Assembly (NCBI RefSeq): GCF_020283565.1
Contig: NC_060063.1
Span: 23,180,777 to 23,244,776, forward strand
DNA: 64,000 nucleotides
Reading direction: 5' to 3'
From: Trifolium pratense
Lineage: Eukaryota > Streptophyta > Magnoliopsida > Fabales > Fabaceae
Every line of letters starts with the position of its first letter. Position 1 is the first letter of the stretch. Below, in pieces: positions 43,430 to 56,520 of the stretch. A program made the position numbers and the translations under genes. The notes below the pieces were generated by a model, which was not told the origin of the DNA, did not search any database, and was given only the letters and a program-made list of their open reading frames with translations.

Positions 43430-43439
43430 AATTAAGGGC
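43430..43439 (-). promoter_or_regulatory. candidate TATA box, desiccation gene A
   Basis: On the minus strand TTGTATATAA lies about 70 bases before the ATG. The same sequence is conserved upstream of copy B. Confidence 0.6.
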
Positions 43440-43723
43440 TCTTTGGTTCATTGTATTGGGTCTCAAAGTATAACTTTTTTTCCTAAAATTAATTTCAAAT
43501 TTGTTTACAATTAATTAGTATTCCTATTGTGTAAAATAAAAAGATTGATTTTGTTCATTCCTATCAATTATTACATTTAAATATAATATAAACTTAATTC
43601 CTTTTGTGTAACTTAAAAATATTGATTTTGTTCATTCTCATCCTTTAAAATTACTGTTCACCCGGTTAAAATAATATATTATTTAAAATAGGCAAATGTT
43701 AACGAGTTTTTAAATTATATTAA

Positions 43724-44071
43724 CTAGCGGCCAGACAGACACGTTCCACGTCTGTCTGTGTGATTCATATTTTATATTATGCAAACTTATGTAAAAAAAA
43801 TATCTTATGTTAGGGTGAGTTTGTTAATAAAAAATTTTTGCTGCTAAAAAAAATATGCCTTATGTTATGGTGAGTTTGTTAATAAAGAAATTTTTGCTGC
43901 TAAAAAAAATATCTTATGTTAGGGTGAGTTTGTTAATAAAAAATTTTTGCTGCTAAAAAAAATATGCCTTATGTTATGGTGAGTTTGTTAATAAAGTCAA
44001 GGGTATTGTTGGTATTATGAAAAGTCTACACAAAATTTTTTGTATCCTCTTTATAAATAGGTATATATAGA
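43724..44071 (-). mobile_element. mini-Helitron, copy A
   Basis: On the minus strand it starts TCTATATATACC after A and ends with the hairpin CAGACAGACGTGGAACGTGTCTGTCTG, GCCG and CTAG before T. 348 bp, non-coding. It contains four units of about 54 bp (CTTATGTTAKGGTGAGTTTG at 43804, 43859, 43913 and 43967). A shorter version is in copy B, so it was present before the duplication. Confidence 0.75.
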
Positions 44072-44153
44072 TAACATTAGGGTTTTATAGTTTTTAAATT
44101 TATTAAAATTTAAAAATTGATTTAAATTCATTCTTTATTTTATTTATAATATA

Positions 44154-44302
44154 CTCCCTACAATCTTATATATAAGAAAAATATATTATATTTTACATTT
44201 ATCGTAAAGTTGATGTATCTAGACAACATTATAGTCTAGATACATCAACATTACATTAAATTTAAAATATAATATTTTGACTGAAAAATATTATATTTTA
44301 CC
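44154..44302. mobile_element. Stowaway-like palindromic sequence
   Basis: TA then CTCCCTACAATCTTATATATAAG, with a 17-base inverted pair (GTTGATGTATCTAGACAAC.../...GTCTAGATACATCAAC). The right terminus is degraded. A second copy lies at 47299-47446, next to the end of duplication copy B. Confidence 0.45.
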
Positions 44303-45467
44303 TCTCTTAATTTAGGTGTTAAGAGATCTGAGTTTTTCAATTTTGGGGTTTGAATTTTGAATTTTGGTAAGAAGAGGAAAAGTTTCGTTTGCAGGTTTAT
44401 GGGAAAGGTAGAATTTAGAAGATGAATAATTTGGAAGCAGGTTCTGGATTTAAAATCTTTTTCTTTGAAAAAAATTAATAATCATACTATGTGGCATAAA
44501 AAAAAATTAATAAAAAATGAATGAAAAACCACATAATCAAATACAATCAGAATTAGATGGATTAAATACAATCTATATATCATACATTTTGATTCGATCA
44601 CATAATCAAATAATTAGATGGTCTTCGTTTCAATTTCGATAAATGGAGTCCAAATTGTCAAATATGAGTTATATGATCCATTTAATTTTGATTTTATTAT
44701 TCAAATTAACAATTTTTCGTTGCGTGAACCTAAGACATCTAAGTCACTTAAAATCCCGTCCTTAGACTATCATAACAAATTTGAATAGATAATAGCAAAC
44801 ACACGACTATTTTAAGAAGAATAATTATATAATTATTTTTCTCCCAACCACCTGCCTTTTCTTTTAATCTAATTTTCTCTTTTTTTTCATCTACTAAGAT
44901 AGGTGGTTTACAGTCAACTTTTGACATGAAATCACTTATCTAAATTATTTTTTCATTTTCCTTCATTCAAATAAATGATTATCACATATATTTAACTCAT
45001 TCTTTTGTAATTTCATCATCTTATTGTGCGACATTGTGTTGTTTGTTATCTTGGTGCGGCGTTGTTTTGCGTTCTCGTCTTGTGCAGTGCTCGTTTCAAA
45101 TTTTTAGATTAGATTTGATCGGTGCAAATTCAATCAAAGATTTTGGCATTGTCATTGCCAACGTTGCAATCTGGATGTATGAGTATTTCAAACACTTTAA
45201 TTTCGTCATATTTGTAGACATTTTGACGTTGTATGCTATTAATTTGGATGTTGTAAGTTTTTTTTTGCAGATTCATCCTTTACAGTTTTTAGTAATTATG
45301 AATTTGTGTTGTACGATGTATTCTACAATTTTGAATGAATGAATGACCGTTTTGGTTATAAAAAAAAAAAAGAATAATTATATCATATAAAATTTCTTAT
45401 TATATTAACTCTTTAGGTGTCTTACAAATAGAGAGAATAACAAGCGAATCAATTCTAATAACTTTAA

Positions 45468-46577
45468 TTAAGTAGTGTGCAAGTTATATCTTGCTATACG
45501 ACCATTTCCTCCTTTAGGATAGAACCCACCAGGGATACTTTCATGACCACTTCCGTATATAATCCTCAATATTTCTCGCGGACTCCTTGAATACGAGAGC
45601 GAAGTTGCATCACCAACAAGGATGTTACTAACACCAACATCTTTCAAACCTCCGTTTCCTAATATATTTCTAAGATTTGAGATGCGATCAGTGAATTCTG
45701 CCACACTCACTCCATAAGGTTTCACTTTCAATGCACGACGTTCGTATAACAATGTTCGTATAACTGCATCTTGACCCGATTCTACCCCAAGAAGGCCTGC
45801 AACTAACTGATACAATACATGCAACATTATTAATTACAGATCTAGTTGCGATGAAATCGATGTAAAAACGAAGTTTTAAATTATTTTTCCCTTAGTTTGA
45901 AAAGTTTTCGTAGGTTCAGTTTGTAGCTATACCTGTCTGGAAGCAACATTTTGGAGGAATGGATTGGCTCCAACATATCCAGTAAGGCCAACATAAGGAA
46001 TCAAATAAGATGCAAGCAAAAAGTTGATATCATTTGCATAAGGATCAAAAGGAGGGTGCAAAGGCCTTCCAAAGGCTTTGTCCATCAACTTGGCAAATGA
46101 TGATTTGCTAAGATCTAGTAAAGGCCTAGGAAACCCTTTCACTGTGCTTTTTATAGCCCTGAAATTAGGATTTATAAAATTTTACCTTAGCATAATAATA
46201 TACAAAAAAAACTCAACTCAAACAATATGTATAATATTATTAGATTTAAAAAGTATATGATAGAACCTCAAATGTCCAACTTCTTGAATGCCAAATTGAC
46301 CAATGATTTCTCTGGTCACATTGTCCCTTAGTTTGGCCATTTTGGCACCAATAGGAGGGGGTCCACCATCTGCTAGCTCTGGAGCAATTCCATCCAATCC
46401 TATTCCCATTGCTCCAAATAAAAAGAATTCAGCTTCTAAGTACTCTAAATTAAGTGAAAATTCAAGAAGATCAACATCTAATGATATTGTTTCTTTGGTT
46501 GTAGCAACACTTATAATGAGGGAAGCAAGTAAAACAACAACTGAGATAGTGACTGTGGAAATATAATGTGTTCCCAT
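45468..46577 (-). CDS. desiccation-related protein, PCC13-62-like (ferritin-like domain), copy B
   Basis: CDS is complement(join(45468..45806,45933..46158,46267..46577)), 291 residues, with the same splice sites as copy A. It differs from A at residue 2 (Gly for Ala), FTDRIS for FTNHIS, GSGHES for GSGNES and the last residue (Thr for Ser). All ferritin-like motifs (LEYLEAEFFLFG, QEVGHLR, ESGQDAVIRTLLYE) are intact, so both copies look functional. The promoter with TATA box was duplicated too, so expression is probably similar. The very low divergence points to a recent duplication or to gene conversion. Confidence 0.93.
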
Positions 46578-46635
46578 GTTTTAGGCTTTTTTATGATGAT
46601 GTTGATGATGAATATGTCACCATATGACAATGCTC

Positions 46636-46645
46636 TTATATACAA
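46636..46645 (-). promoter_or_regulatory. candidate TATA box, desiccation gene B
   Basis: TGTATATAAG on the minus strand, about 65 bases before the ATG, identical to copy A. Confidence 0.6.
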
Positions 46646-46938
46646 ATTAAGGGCTCTTTGGTTCATTGTATTGGGTCTCAAAGTATAATTTTTTTTCCTA
46701 AAATTAATTTCAAATTTGTTTACAATTAATTAGTATTCCTATTGTGTAAAATAAAAAGATTGATTTTGTTCATTCCTATCAATTATTACATTTAAATATA
46801 ATATAAACTTAATTCCTTTTGTGTAACTTAAAAATATTGATTTTGTTCATTCTCATCCTTTAAAATTACTGTTCATCCGGTTAAAATAATATATTATTTA
46901 AAATAGGCAAATGTTAACGAGTTTTTAAATTATATTAA

Positions 46939-47206
46939 CTAGCGGCCAGACAGGCACGTTCCATGTCTGTCTGTGTGATTCATATTTTATATTATGCAAA
47001 CTTATGTAAAAAAAATATCTTATGTTAGGGTGAGTTTGTTAATAAAAAAATTTTGCTGCTAAAAAAAATATGCCTTATGTTATGGTGAGTTTGTTAATAA
47101 AGAAATTTTCCGCACAAAAGAAAAAAAAGAGTCAAGGGTATTGTTGGTATTATGAAAAGTCTACACCAAAATTTTTGTATCCTCTTTATAAATAGGTATA
47201 TATAGA
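46939..47206 (-). mobile_element. mini-Helitron, copy B
   Basis: Same ends as at 43724-44071, with only two of the 54-bp units (47018, 47073) and a slightly changed hairpin. 268 bp. Confidence 0.72.
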
Positions 47207-47298
47207 TAACATTAGGGTTTTATAGTTTTTAAATTTATTAAAATTTAAAAATTGATTTAAATTCATTCTTTATTTTATTTTATTTTATTTATAATATA

Positions 47299-47446
47299 CT
47301 CCCTCCAATCCTATATATAAGAAAAAAATATTATATTTTACATTTATCGTAAAGTTGATGTATCTAGACAACATTATAGTCTAGATACATCAACATTACA
47401 ATAAATTTAAAATATAATATTTTGACTGAAAAATATTATATTTTAC
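47299..47446. mobile_element. Stowaway-like palindromic sequence, second copy
   Basis: Partner of 44154-44302, with the same inverted pair TGTATCTAGACAAC/GTCTAGATACATCA. It lies just outside the right end of duplication copy B, so the duplicated block or its junction includes this sequence. Confidence 0.45.
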
Positions 47447-48987
47447 CTCTCTTAATTTAGGTGTTAAGAGATCTGAGTTTTTCAATTTTGGGGTTTGAAT
47501 TTTGAATTTTGGTAAGAAGAGGAAAAGTTTCGTTTGCAGGTTTATGGGAAAGGTAGAATTTAGAAGATGAATAATTTGGGAGCAGGTTCTGGATTTAAAA
47601 AAAAAAAAAAATTAATAATCATATTATGTGGCATAAAAAAAATTTAATAAAAAATGAATGAAAAACCACGTAGGCATGTCACATCATCGATTTTGCCCAG
47701 TCAGTGTACATGTTGTCGACTAGGGGGTAAATGAGGAAATCTTCATATTGCAGGGAGGTAAGCCTAATTTTTATTTTTATTTTGCAAGGGGTAATGCAAA
47801 AATTACCTATTTTGCGGGGGAATAAAACTCTATTTACCAAAAAAACAACACCACCTCGTTTGAAATGCCTAAGTACCATTCAAGGCCTCTGCCTATCCTA
47901 TCATAGAGATGCATAAAGATGCTTAAAGACTTATAATACAACATAGGAAAAAGATGAACAATATTAAGCTTTCTGCAACAATGTTTATAGCTATACAAGA
48001 AATTGCTGATAAATTTACAAGTCAAAAATGCATAAACTTAACTGTAATATAGAGAGCTATCCTAATACAAGCACTCAAGCACCTTAATCCCTCACCTTTT
48101 TAAGTGTCGTTTTAGAAGAATTTTTTGTTCCTATTTAAATGTCGTTTTAGAAGAATTTTTTGTTCCTATAAATATAAGGGAATACTCCCTCTACTCCTTT
48201 TTAAGTGTTGTTTTAGAAGAGTTTTTTGTTCCTATTTAAATGTCGTATTGAGAGTTTAATGTATAATTTGTCAATAATACCCTTACTTTCTCAATAAATT
48301 TACTTCGCATTTTTCATAAAATTTAATGGAGAGGGGAAGAGTGTATATAATAAATTTATTTGGAAAGGAAAAATAAAAGGTGGATTAAATCGGGTTAGAG
48401 TTGAAAAAAGAATACAACAATCTACTATTTTGGTTTGAGAGTTTTATGTTAAAACGACAATTAAAAAAACGGAAAAAGGAGAAGTTACAAATATTTAACA
48501 GCTTACATACATGTGAAGCATCATATTGGCCCCTACTAATCATATAGCAAGCATCCATAAAAAATAATGATTGTAGAATGAACCTGAGGTTGAATGATGG
48601 TACAATACACAAATTGAAAACATAACACTTTCACATGTCTACATAGAGCACGTACCATATCTTTTCAAATCAAATTGTAGATCAAATTATACATACATAT
48701 AGCCTAACAAAATATAAGATTCTGTGAGGAGGAGTGGCAACCGACAAGGAAGGAAAATTAAGGTTTATAGACATCTCCACTGCTGCAAAAATTTGCCAAG
48801 AGGATCTTAAATCTCTAAATGACAAAAGTCATCACGAACAGGTAACCTCGGAGATAATGGAATAGCTTTTCCAACAATGGAGTTAAGACTTGGTATTCTT
48901 CTACATCATACTCAATTTTTACATTTGTGCATATATAGAGAGCTCTAATTGAGCTTTGAGTACCTATGCACTAGTGTTTGTAGTACC
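47447..48987. other. intergenic with MITE pieces
   Basis: 47447-47660 still matches 44303-44520. 48083-48260 has three runs of TAAGTGTCGTTTTAGAAGAATTTTTTG and one ACTCCCTCTACTCC, the left end of a Stowaway-type MITE with internal duplication. No gene. Confidence 0.5.
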
Positions 48988-49141
48988 CTATGAAGCACGG
49001 ACACTTATCGGATTAGGCGTGTCCCGGTGTCGAACACGCGTCAGTGTCAAACACCGACACTTATGATTACATTGAATTATATCATTTTTTTCAAATTATT
49101 GTCGGTGTCGACATGTCAGTGTCCGTGTCCATGCTTCATTA
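48988..49141. mobile_element. short MITE with 8-bp TSD
   Basis: GTAGTACC flanks it at 48980-48987 and 49142-49149. Inverted ends TATGAAGCACGGACAC and GTGTCCATGCTTCAT, with GTGTCGAACACGCGTCAGTGTC-type repeats inside. 154 bp. An 8-bp TSD fits hAT. Confidence 0.75.
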
Positions 49142-49578
49142 GTAGTACCTTATAATTCCGTTTTAATTAAGTTTTATAGTCACAGCCAAGCAAAGAAGTT
49201 CAATTTATTTCAAGTTTAAATAAGAGAATGTGAAGCAAACTTTTATCTTAGAACTAGAAAGCTGTTTAGTCATTGATATTGATATAGTTTCATACCGAAG
49301 TAAAGCCAACAGAATAATGACATAAATTTGGACAACTTGAAATCTACATCACAATACATTTGATGAAAAATATCAAGTCCTTCCCACTTGTGGTTCTATA
49401 TTAAATTATACGTGAACATGTATAAGATAATGAAAGTATAGGTTACATTGTTTTAAAACAGTAACATCATGAAAGCTATCTAGTAAGTGAAGGGTGTATT
49501 GTTGTAACTTCCATTCTGAATAGCCGCAATGGTGGAGAAAAAATTGCCTTCTCTAGAAACATTTGCACATTCCGTCGG

Positions 49579-51724
49579 TCAAAATATATGAGCAATGTCA
49601 TATGCAAATCTGTATTTTGTCAAGGAAGCAGCAATATAGCAAGATATATATACAGGAATATCAGTTGTTTTAGGTTGTGTTTTACTTGAATGAGCATGGC
49701 AAAAATGTTAATAAAACATGAAATTTATCTTACCAAAATCCTCACCAACCCGTATTTCTTTTCGTATTTATGAATTACTCTCTGATGCAGTTATGAAAAA
49801 ATTAACTTCATTTCTAACATATTTGATAATATTTAGTTAAAATTAAATATGCAGTTATACTCCAAGTATTATTGACAAAGAAAAGGATACGTCCAGAACA
49901 GCACGAACGACTGCATGAGATTAAAAAAGGAAAGTTATTATGTTGAACACATGCACATTCAAGAGTGAGATATAAAAAATTCAAGAGAGGATACAAACCC
50001 CCACATAGATATTATTATGGCCTAAATATAAGGTTGAACAAGTCATAAGATCAGCAAGACAATTTACATTTAAATTTCATTATGATATAAAGGCCTTATC
50101 AGATATATTAAATAAATTATGCACTGTATAAACCTCCCTTCTCTATCTCTATTTCTCCCTAACTTGCAAGAGAAAAGCCCTCCTTTAGGCCTTCCTCTGT
50201 ACAATTAACAAACAATTTACTAAGGTGGAGAGAATCGGGAAAATATCTTCACAAAACACATAACACTCAAACTAGAAATTAGAAGTCCGTATTTTTAAGG
50301 GACGTCACTAATATGAATAGCAAGTTGGTTCTATCTTTTTTATTTCCTATAATGGGAGGGAAAAGTTATGTATTTTACAATGTACAATACTCGACTCACG
50401 AAGTATACACAAATAATCACAATGAAACAAAGCATTACATTCCCGTTAAAAACATAAGAAAATCTCTTTTCGGCCAGTAATAGTAAAAGTGAACAACTGA
50501 GCAAGTTTACACTGTCCGTTAGCTAAGATAGAGACCACAGAAATACATGTTCTGAAAGAGATCATACAATTGCATGAAACGCATATATAATTGTTGAATA
50601 AATGGGTTAACAAGTACAGTTTTGCTTTTGTCAACAAAAAAAAAAAGTACAGTTTTGCGAGGTGATCCTAGACGTGGGAATCTTATAATCCTCTAAAGTA
50701 ATCATTATCGGGTTAGATACTTGGATTCTAGGTAAGTCTTAGATTGGGGTCCAGAAGGAATTTAATATTTATGGAGGCTTTTCCTTGATCATTTTGTCTT
50801 TCTCTCAACATCAGTCTCTCATGATCTCATCTTAAATTTTCATAATACTAGATGTTAAATATTGGAACTTTAATTTCTCTAGAGAATATTTTCAATTGGA
50901 TTTTCTTCTATACTTGCTTGACTCTGTTCATTGGTCATGTAACCTAGAAAAAATGATTTGGAATTTTGGTTATTTTTAATATACTTATTTATAAATTGTT
51001 CTTTGGCTTAACCATTTTCCGAGTCCAAACAGAGAATATTTTCTGCCAGAGAAGGCCACTGATAACTTTCAAAAGTAAAGAAGTTTTTCATACATAAATC
51101 ATGACAAAAGAAAATGAAGTGAACATAAACAACCTACCATTAGACCACCGAGAAAGCCATCAATTAGCACACGGTTCCAGGAATCAAAGTATGTGTGGAT
51201 TGAAAACTTTGCTTTGGCTATGAGCCCAAGTGAAGTAAATGCCATGAGAAGTGAGTAAAAGACAAATCCTTTCAAGCCTGTAAATCCCAAAATACCAGCA
51301 ACAACTCCGCCAATTATAGATAAAAATGTTCGGCTGCAAAAGAGACAGAAAATTCAATTGTAAACCTTAAACAACAATAAACAGCTGTTTCTTTTCATTG
51401 GCCCAACCCAATCACACATCCCTGTTTCCCCTTTCTGTATGAGTGTTATATATTCACACATCAAGCACTTGTGTGACTGTTTCATATACAAGGAAACAGA
51501 ATCATACACATACAATTCCATACATAATAAAACTACCACCCCATACAGACGGCTTCGCCTCTCATACTGTTCCATAATCTATATTAAGAATGTGCAGTCA
51601 AACCAAACCTGTAATATATGATTTTCATGTTGCTTTGCATATTCTCAGCATTAAAAGTCAGCAACTCATTCTCTCCATTGCTTGATTTCTTCTCTGATGA
51701 ACCTGACCCAGATTGTACAGCCAT
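49579..51724 (-). CDS. EMC6: ER membrane protein complex subunit 6
   Basis: CDS is complement(join(49579..49609,49891..49910,51138..51333,51609..51724)), 120 residues. The parts join in frame with GT-AG introns: KIIYYS-RTFLSIIGGVVAG, FLGGLM-SFVLFWT (a 20-nt microexon), and -FAYDIAHIF to TGA at 49579-49581. The protein matches plant EMC6: a short polar N-terminus with LLTFNAENMQSN, then three hydrophobic segments (LSIIGGVVAGILGFTGL, FVFYSLLMAFTSLGLIA, FLGGLMSFVLFWTFAY) and the conserved AKFSIHTYFDSWNRVL loop. EMC6 is a core membrane subunit of the EMC, which inserts and helps fold membrane proteins in the ER. The ATG at 51724 is set by length and similarity. A leader exon probably lies far upstream, at about 56421 on. 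Confidence 0.92.
49891..49910 (-). other. EMC6: 20-nt microexon of EMC6
   Basis: On the minus strand CATGCAG|TCGTTCGTGCTGTTCTGGAC|GTATCC. It encodes SFVLFWT (last codon split) and is required to keep the frame and the third membrane segment. Confidence 0.88.
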
Positions 51725-54355
51725 AATATCCTGCCTAATTTGATAATATATTCCTGTAAACAGAAAGATAATTGAGTGATTTTTGCTGAAAGAAAATAAA
51801 TAAATCATAATGTTGAATTTGTAAAAAAAAAAAAAAAAAAAAAAAGAATTTATAGGCAAATGTTAGTAGTTATTTTGTTAGGGGGAGGGGAAAATGTTAG
51901 TAGCAGGGATTAATCCTCGGACTTCCTGCATATAACTCCTATCGGAAAGACAAACACTAAAGTGTCTATCTGCTTGTGCTTTGTTGTGTATATGTATTTT
52001 ATTGTATTGTTTGTTACTTCGTTTAATTTTAATTTACTTTTCAGTTTCATAAAATCTATGTTATCTATACTTGTCTAAACTTCAGTTTGGATATTCGTGT
52101 GTATGTTTTTAAATTGTCTTTTAAATTTGGAAAACAGCTGTTATTAGGGGCAAATTTCTACAAAAAAAATGTCCAACCAAGATTAGTAGTTATTTTTGAG
52201 TTCCCTTTATATTAGTGTTACAAAGAAATTTCAAATTGCACAGTGGTTAAGAAACAGGTAATTCTAAAGAATACATTATACCACAAATCAGGAACTCATC
52301 AGGTCAGAGTCATTAACAAGTACCATATTTGACACACTCACATGCATAAACAATGAATAGGAAAAGTAGATTAACCTACTGCAACACAAATCCTTCCAAA
52401 AGCCATCTAGATTCTGGAATAACTCCAAAGTTTTCAAAATTTTCCCAAATTTAATAGCCCGAATTCTGCATACAATTGATATTGCCTGTATAGCTGTCAA
52501 TTTAACCCACACAGACCTAATCCATATGTGGTAAAAAATGACCACTCATAGAAAAGTACACGGGCTTGAAACCCACAAAACCCTGTGGGCGAGGGCCACA
52601 CTAGGGGCTTTATAGTTTATATTTTTAAGAAATCATATTCATATAAAATACGTTGTCCTAATCCATTCAGCGGGCAAGCCCACTCCAAAAGCAACAAAAC
52701 ACACAAACACTAAAAGTTGATCAAAACTTTTAAAACTTTGTAGTTCAAGAAAATATAAGATTTTAGTTTGAAACAGTATTCATGAAAATTCATCAAAGAA
52801 TGCACACAACATAAGCATTATATGCCAACAGTTATCAGTATCACGCTATGAACTACAAGCAGACTCATCAAGCATTATATGATGTTGCTTTCAACATCTC
52901 AAAAGAAACCTAGACACGCTATTTAAGAAAAATCAATATAATGTAGCAATTAATCCTGGGCAGACTCAACAAGAAGATGCTGTAGCTACTTTTGAAGTGC
53001 TAAGATATATAGTATCATCTACATAGCAAGCAAGACTATGTTGAGTCAATGGCCTAGTACATACATACTATTGGTCACGTCGAACCTTCATCGTTCTGTT
53101 ATTTTGTTCAAATAAAAATGGAGTAAGGTGATAAATGAGTCATAGTTAAAGTTCAATTTCTAAAAATGCTCTGACACCATGTGAAGTATCATACGGTGTG
53201 ACGGGCCGTAGATGTCATACTCAATCGCAAGGAAGTGAGCATAAATATCAGAGAGTAACACTTGGATTAAAAGACGTAAATAAGAATACAATACATGAGC
53301 AGTATTTATAGGAAAACAAACAAAGGGCATGTTTGGATTGGTTAAAAAAGTTGGATTGGTTAAAAAAGACGTAAATGAAGGATACAAGAGCAGTATTTAT
53401 AGGAAAACAAACTAAAGGAATGTTTGAATTAACATATTCAAGCTTATCTACTGACATAAACACTTGTGAGACTGTTCGAGAGAACTTATGACATGTCCAT
53501 AACTTGTTTTACAACTTATTTCCATAAGCTCTCCAAAACAGCTTATAATAACTGTTTACAGCTGACATGAAAATATTTCAACTTTATTTTATCTTTTCTT
53601 ATATAAATAGATAAGGGCTTGTTTGTATAAACAACTTATTTGCAGCTAATAGCATACGCGCTTATCGGGCCCATTTGGATTGGTTTATTTAAAATTTTAG
53701 GTATTATTCATAAGCTTATCAAAGTAGTTATGAAAAAGCAGCTTATGAATATACAATTTCCGTTAGTGAGAACTTATGACGTAACATAAACAAATATTTA
53801 TGTGGATAAGCTATTTTTCGAAAGTTCAAAAATAAGTCAATCCAAATGGACGTTACACACGCTATTTTTATGGAAAAAGATAAAATAAAGATAAGTTGTT
53901 TTTATATATGCTACGTGGCGGAGCCAGGAAAACAAACTTGGATGGGCACCTAAGAAAAACACAGTATGCAGGAAAAAATGCAGAGAGCAGCTAAACAGCA
54001 AAAGACCTCAGGCAACATTAAATTGACAGATGGAGAAAAATGCAGCACCAGGGAAACAAACAGCAGTAACAACAATGATAACAAGAAAAGAAGATCGGAA
54101 CAAGAACAGAACACAGTCAACAAAACAAAATCACTCAATTTCGATAGGAACAAAATCAACAATGTACAATCACTCATTCAATCAACAAGACAATCGAAAC
54201 AAAAGGGAATGTGCAATCACTCATTCAATCAACGATCAACAAAACAATCCCAAAAAAACCAAAACTTTCCAGAATAAGATCAAACAAATGAATAAAATCA
54301 GGTGGCCAGAGAACAAGAAAACCAAAATAACTGGTTATATATCACAATGTAATTT
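51725..54355 (-). other. probable first intron of EMC6, repeat remnants
   Basis: A poly-A run lies at 51823-51845. 53230-53420 has an about 100-base tandem duplication (GAGCAGTATTTATAGGAAAAC). 53330-53870 has weak inverted ends (GCATGTTTGGATTGG, CAATCCAAATGGACG), suggesting an old MITE. GTGGCGGAGCCAGGAAAAC at 53924 looks like a hAT left end, but no right end was found. No gene. Confidence 0.45.
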
Positions 54356-54823
54356 TGATCGATTCACTTACTTCTATTATGTCAATATTAATCACTAGTG
54401 TTGGTATTCTGGTTCTAATTTATAGTGATAGTTACATGTCTCATGATCAAGGCTATTTGAGATTTTTTACTTATCTGAGTATTTTTAATACTTCAATGTT
54501 AGGATTAGTTACTAGTTCCAATTTGATATGAGTTTATATTTTTTGGGAATTGGTTGGAATGTGTTCTTACCTATTAGTAATAGGTTTTTGGTTCACACGT
54601 CCTATTGCTGCAAATGCTTGTCAAAAAGCGTTTCTAACTAATTGTCTAGGGGATTTTGGTTAGGTTTTTATTGGATAACGGGTCGTTTGGAATTTCGGGA
54701 TTTATTTCAAATATTCAATAACTTAATTTATAAGAATGAGGTGAATCTTATTTTTGTTACTTTGTGTGCCCTCTTGTTATTTTGCAGATCAGTTGCGAAA
54801 TCTGCCCAATTCCCTCTTCATGT
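54356..54823 (+). pseudogene. ndhF: nuclear copy of chloroplast ndhF (NUPT fragment)
   Basis: Translation in changing frames gives the NDH-F subunit sequence around [40 protein letters not shown], then RPIANACQK-like, [20 protein letters not shown] and [21 protein letters not shown]. The similarity stops abruptly at about 54823. Internal stops (for example TGA for CAA at about 54525), small deletions and the missing ends make it a dead transfer of plastid DNA. The functional gene encodes a subunit of the chloroplast NDH complex. Confidence 0.88.
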
Positions 54824-54877
54824 ACTGTCTGTGTAGAGTGGTAGGGTCTCACGAACTAAGAAAAAGGGTTTGAAATC

Positions 54878-56212
<1,335 letters not shown>

Positions 56213-56420
56213 GTTTGAAATCTCAATTGATCAATCAAAACAACAAAGCCCATTTATTCACAACATAGCAGGAAGCAAAAAATTGGGTCATCAATGCTCA
56301 ATTTGAAAAACACACGAAATCAATCAATCAATCACTGTAACTACAACTATCAAGCATAATTTCTAAGCTAATTAATTACGAGAATCACAGTCATAATAAT
56401 TAAGTGGATTGAATAAATAC

Positions 56421-56520
56421 CTAATAATCGAGCTGAATCTCGATGCAGGGACGACGGTGCTGTTGTTGCTGCGATGAATCAATCTCACAGCTCAATATGC
56501 CAGACAGAGAATTCTTAAAT
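56421..56520 (-). other. candidate 5' leader exon of EMC6
   Basis: On the minus strand a GC-richer stretch with GCAGCAACAACAGCACCGTC ends ATTATTAG|GTATTTATTC, a good splice donor, and there is no ATG-led long frame. It is the nearest leader-like sequence upstream of EMC6. Inference only. Confidence 0.35.

Larger units (their letters stand above)
39945..44086. repeat. tandem duplication, left copy (A)
   Basis: The unit starts with TTTTTAAATTTATTAAAA at about 39945, again at about 44087, and its start motif recurs once more at about 47224. Copy A contains desiccation gene A and two later insertions, a MITE at 40344 and a solo LTR at 40965. Without them and their TSDs it is about 3.0 kb, close to copy B. 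Boundaries are accurate to a few tens of bases. Confidence 0.85.
44087..47223. repeat. tandem duplication, right copy (B)
   Basis: About 3.14 kb, nearly identical to copy A across the gene, promoter and Helitron. The gene parts of A and B are offset by exactly 3,215 bases, so the coding region has no indel between copies. Confidence 0.88.

Noticed and set aside
53950..54398. Frames on both strands just before the ndhF copy
   Set aside because: Low-complexity Asn/Lys/Gln or Leu-rich translations without domain. The DNA may belong to an old hAT remnant.
54642..54836. 64-codon open frame as a gene
   Set aside because: It is the best-preserved part of the dead ndhF copy, not an independent gene.
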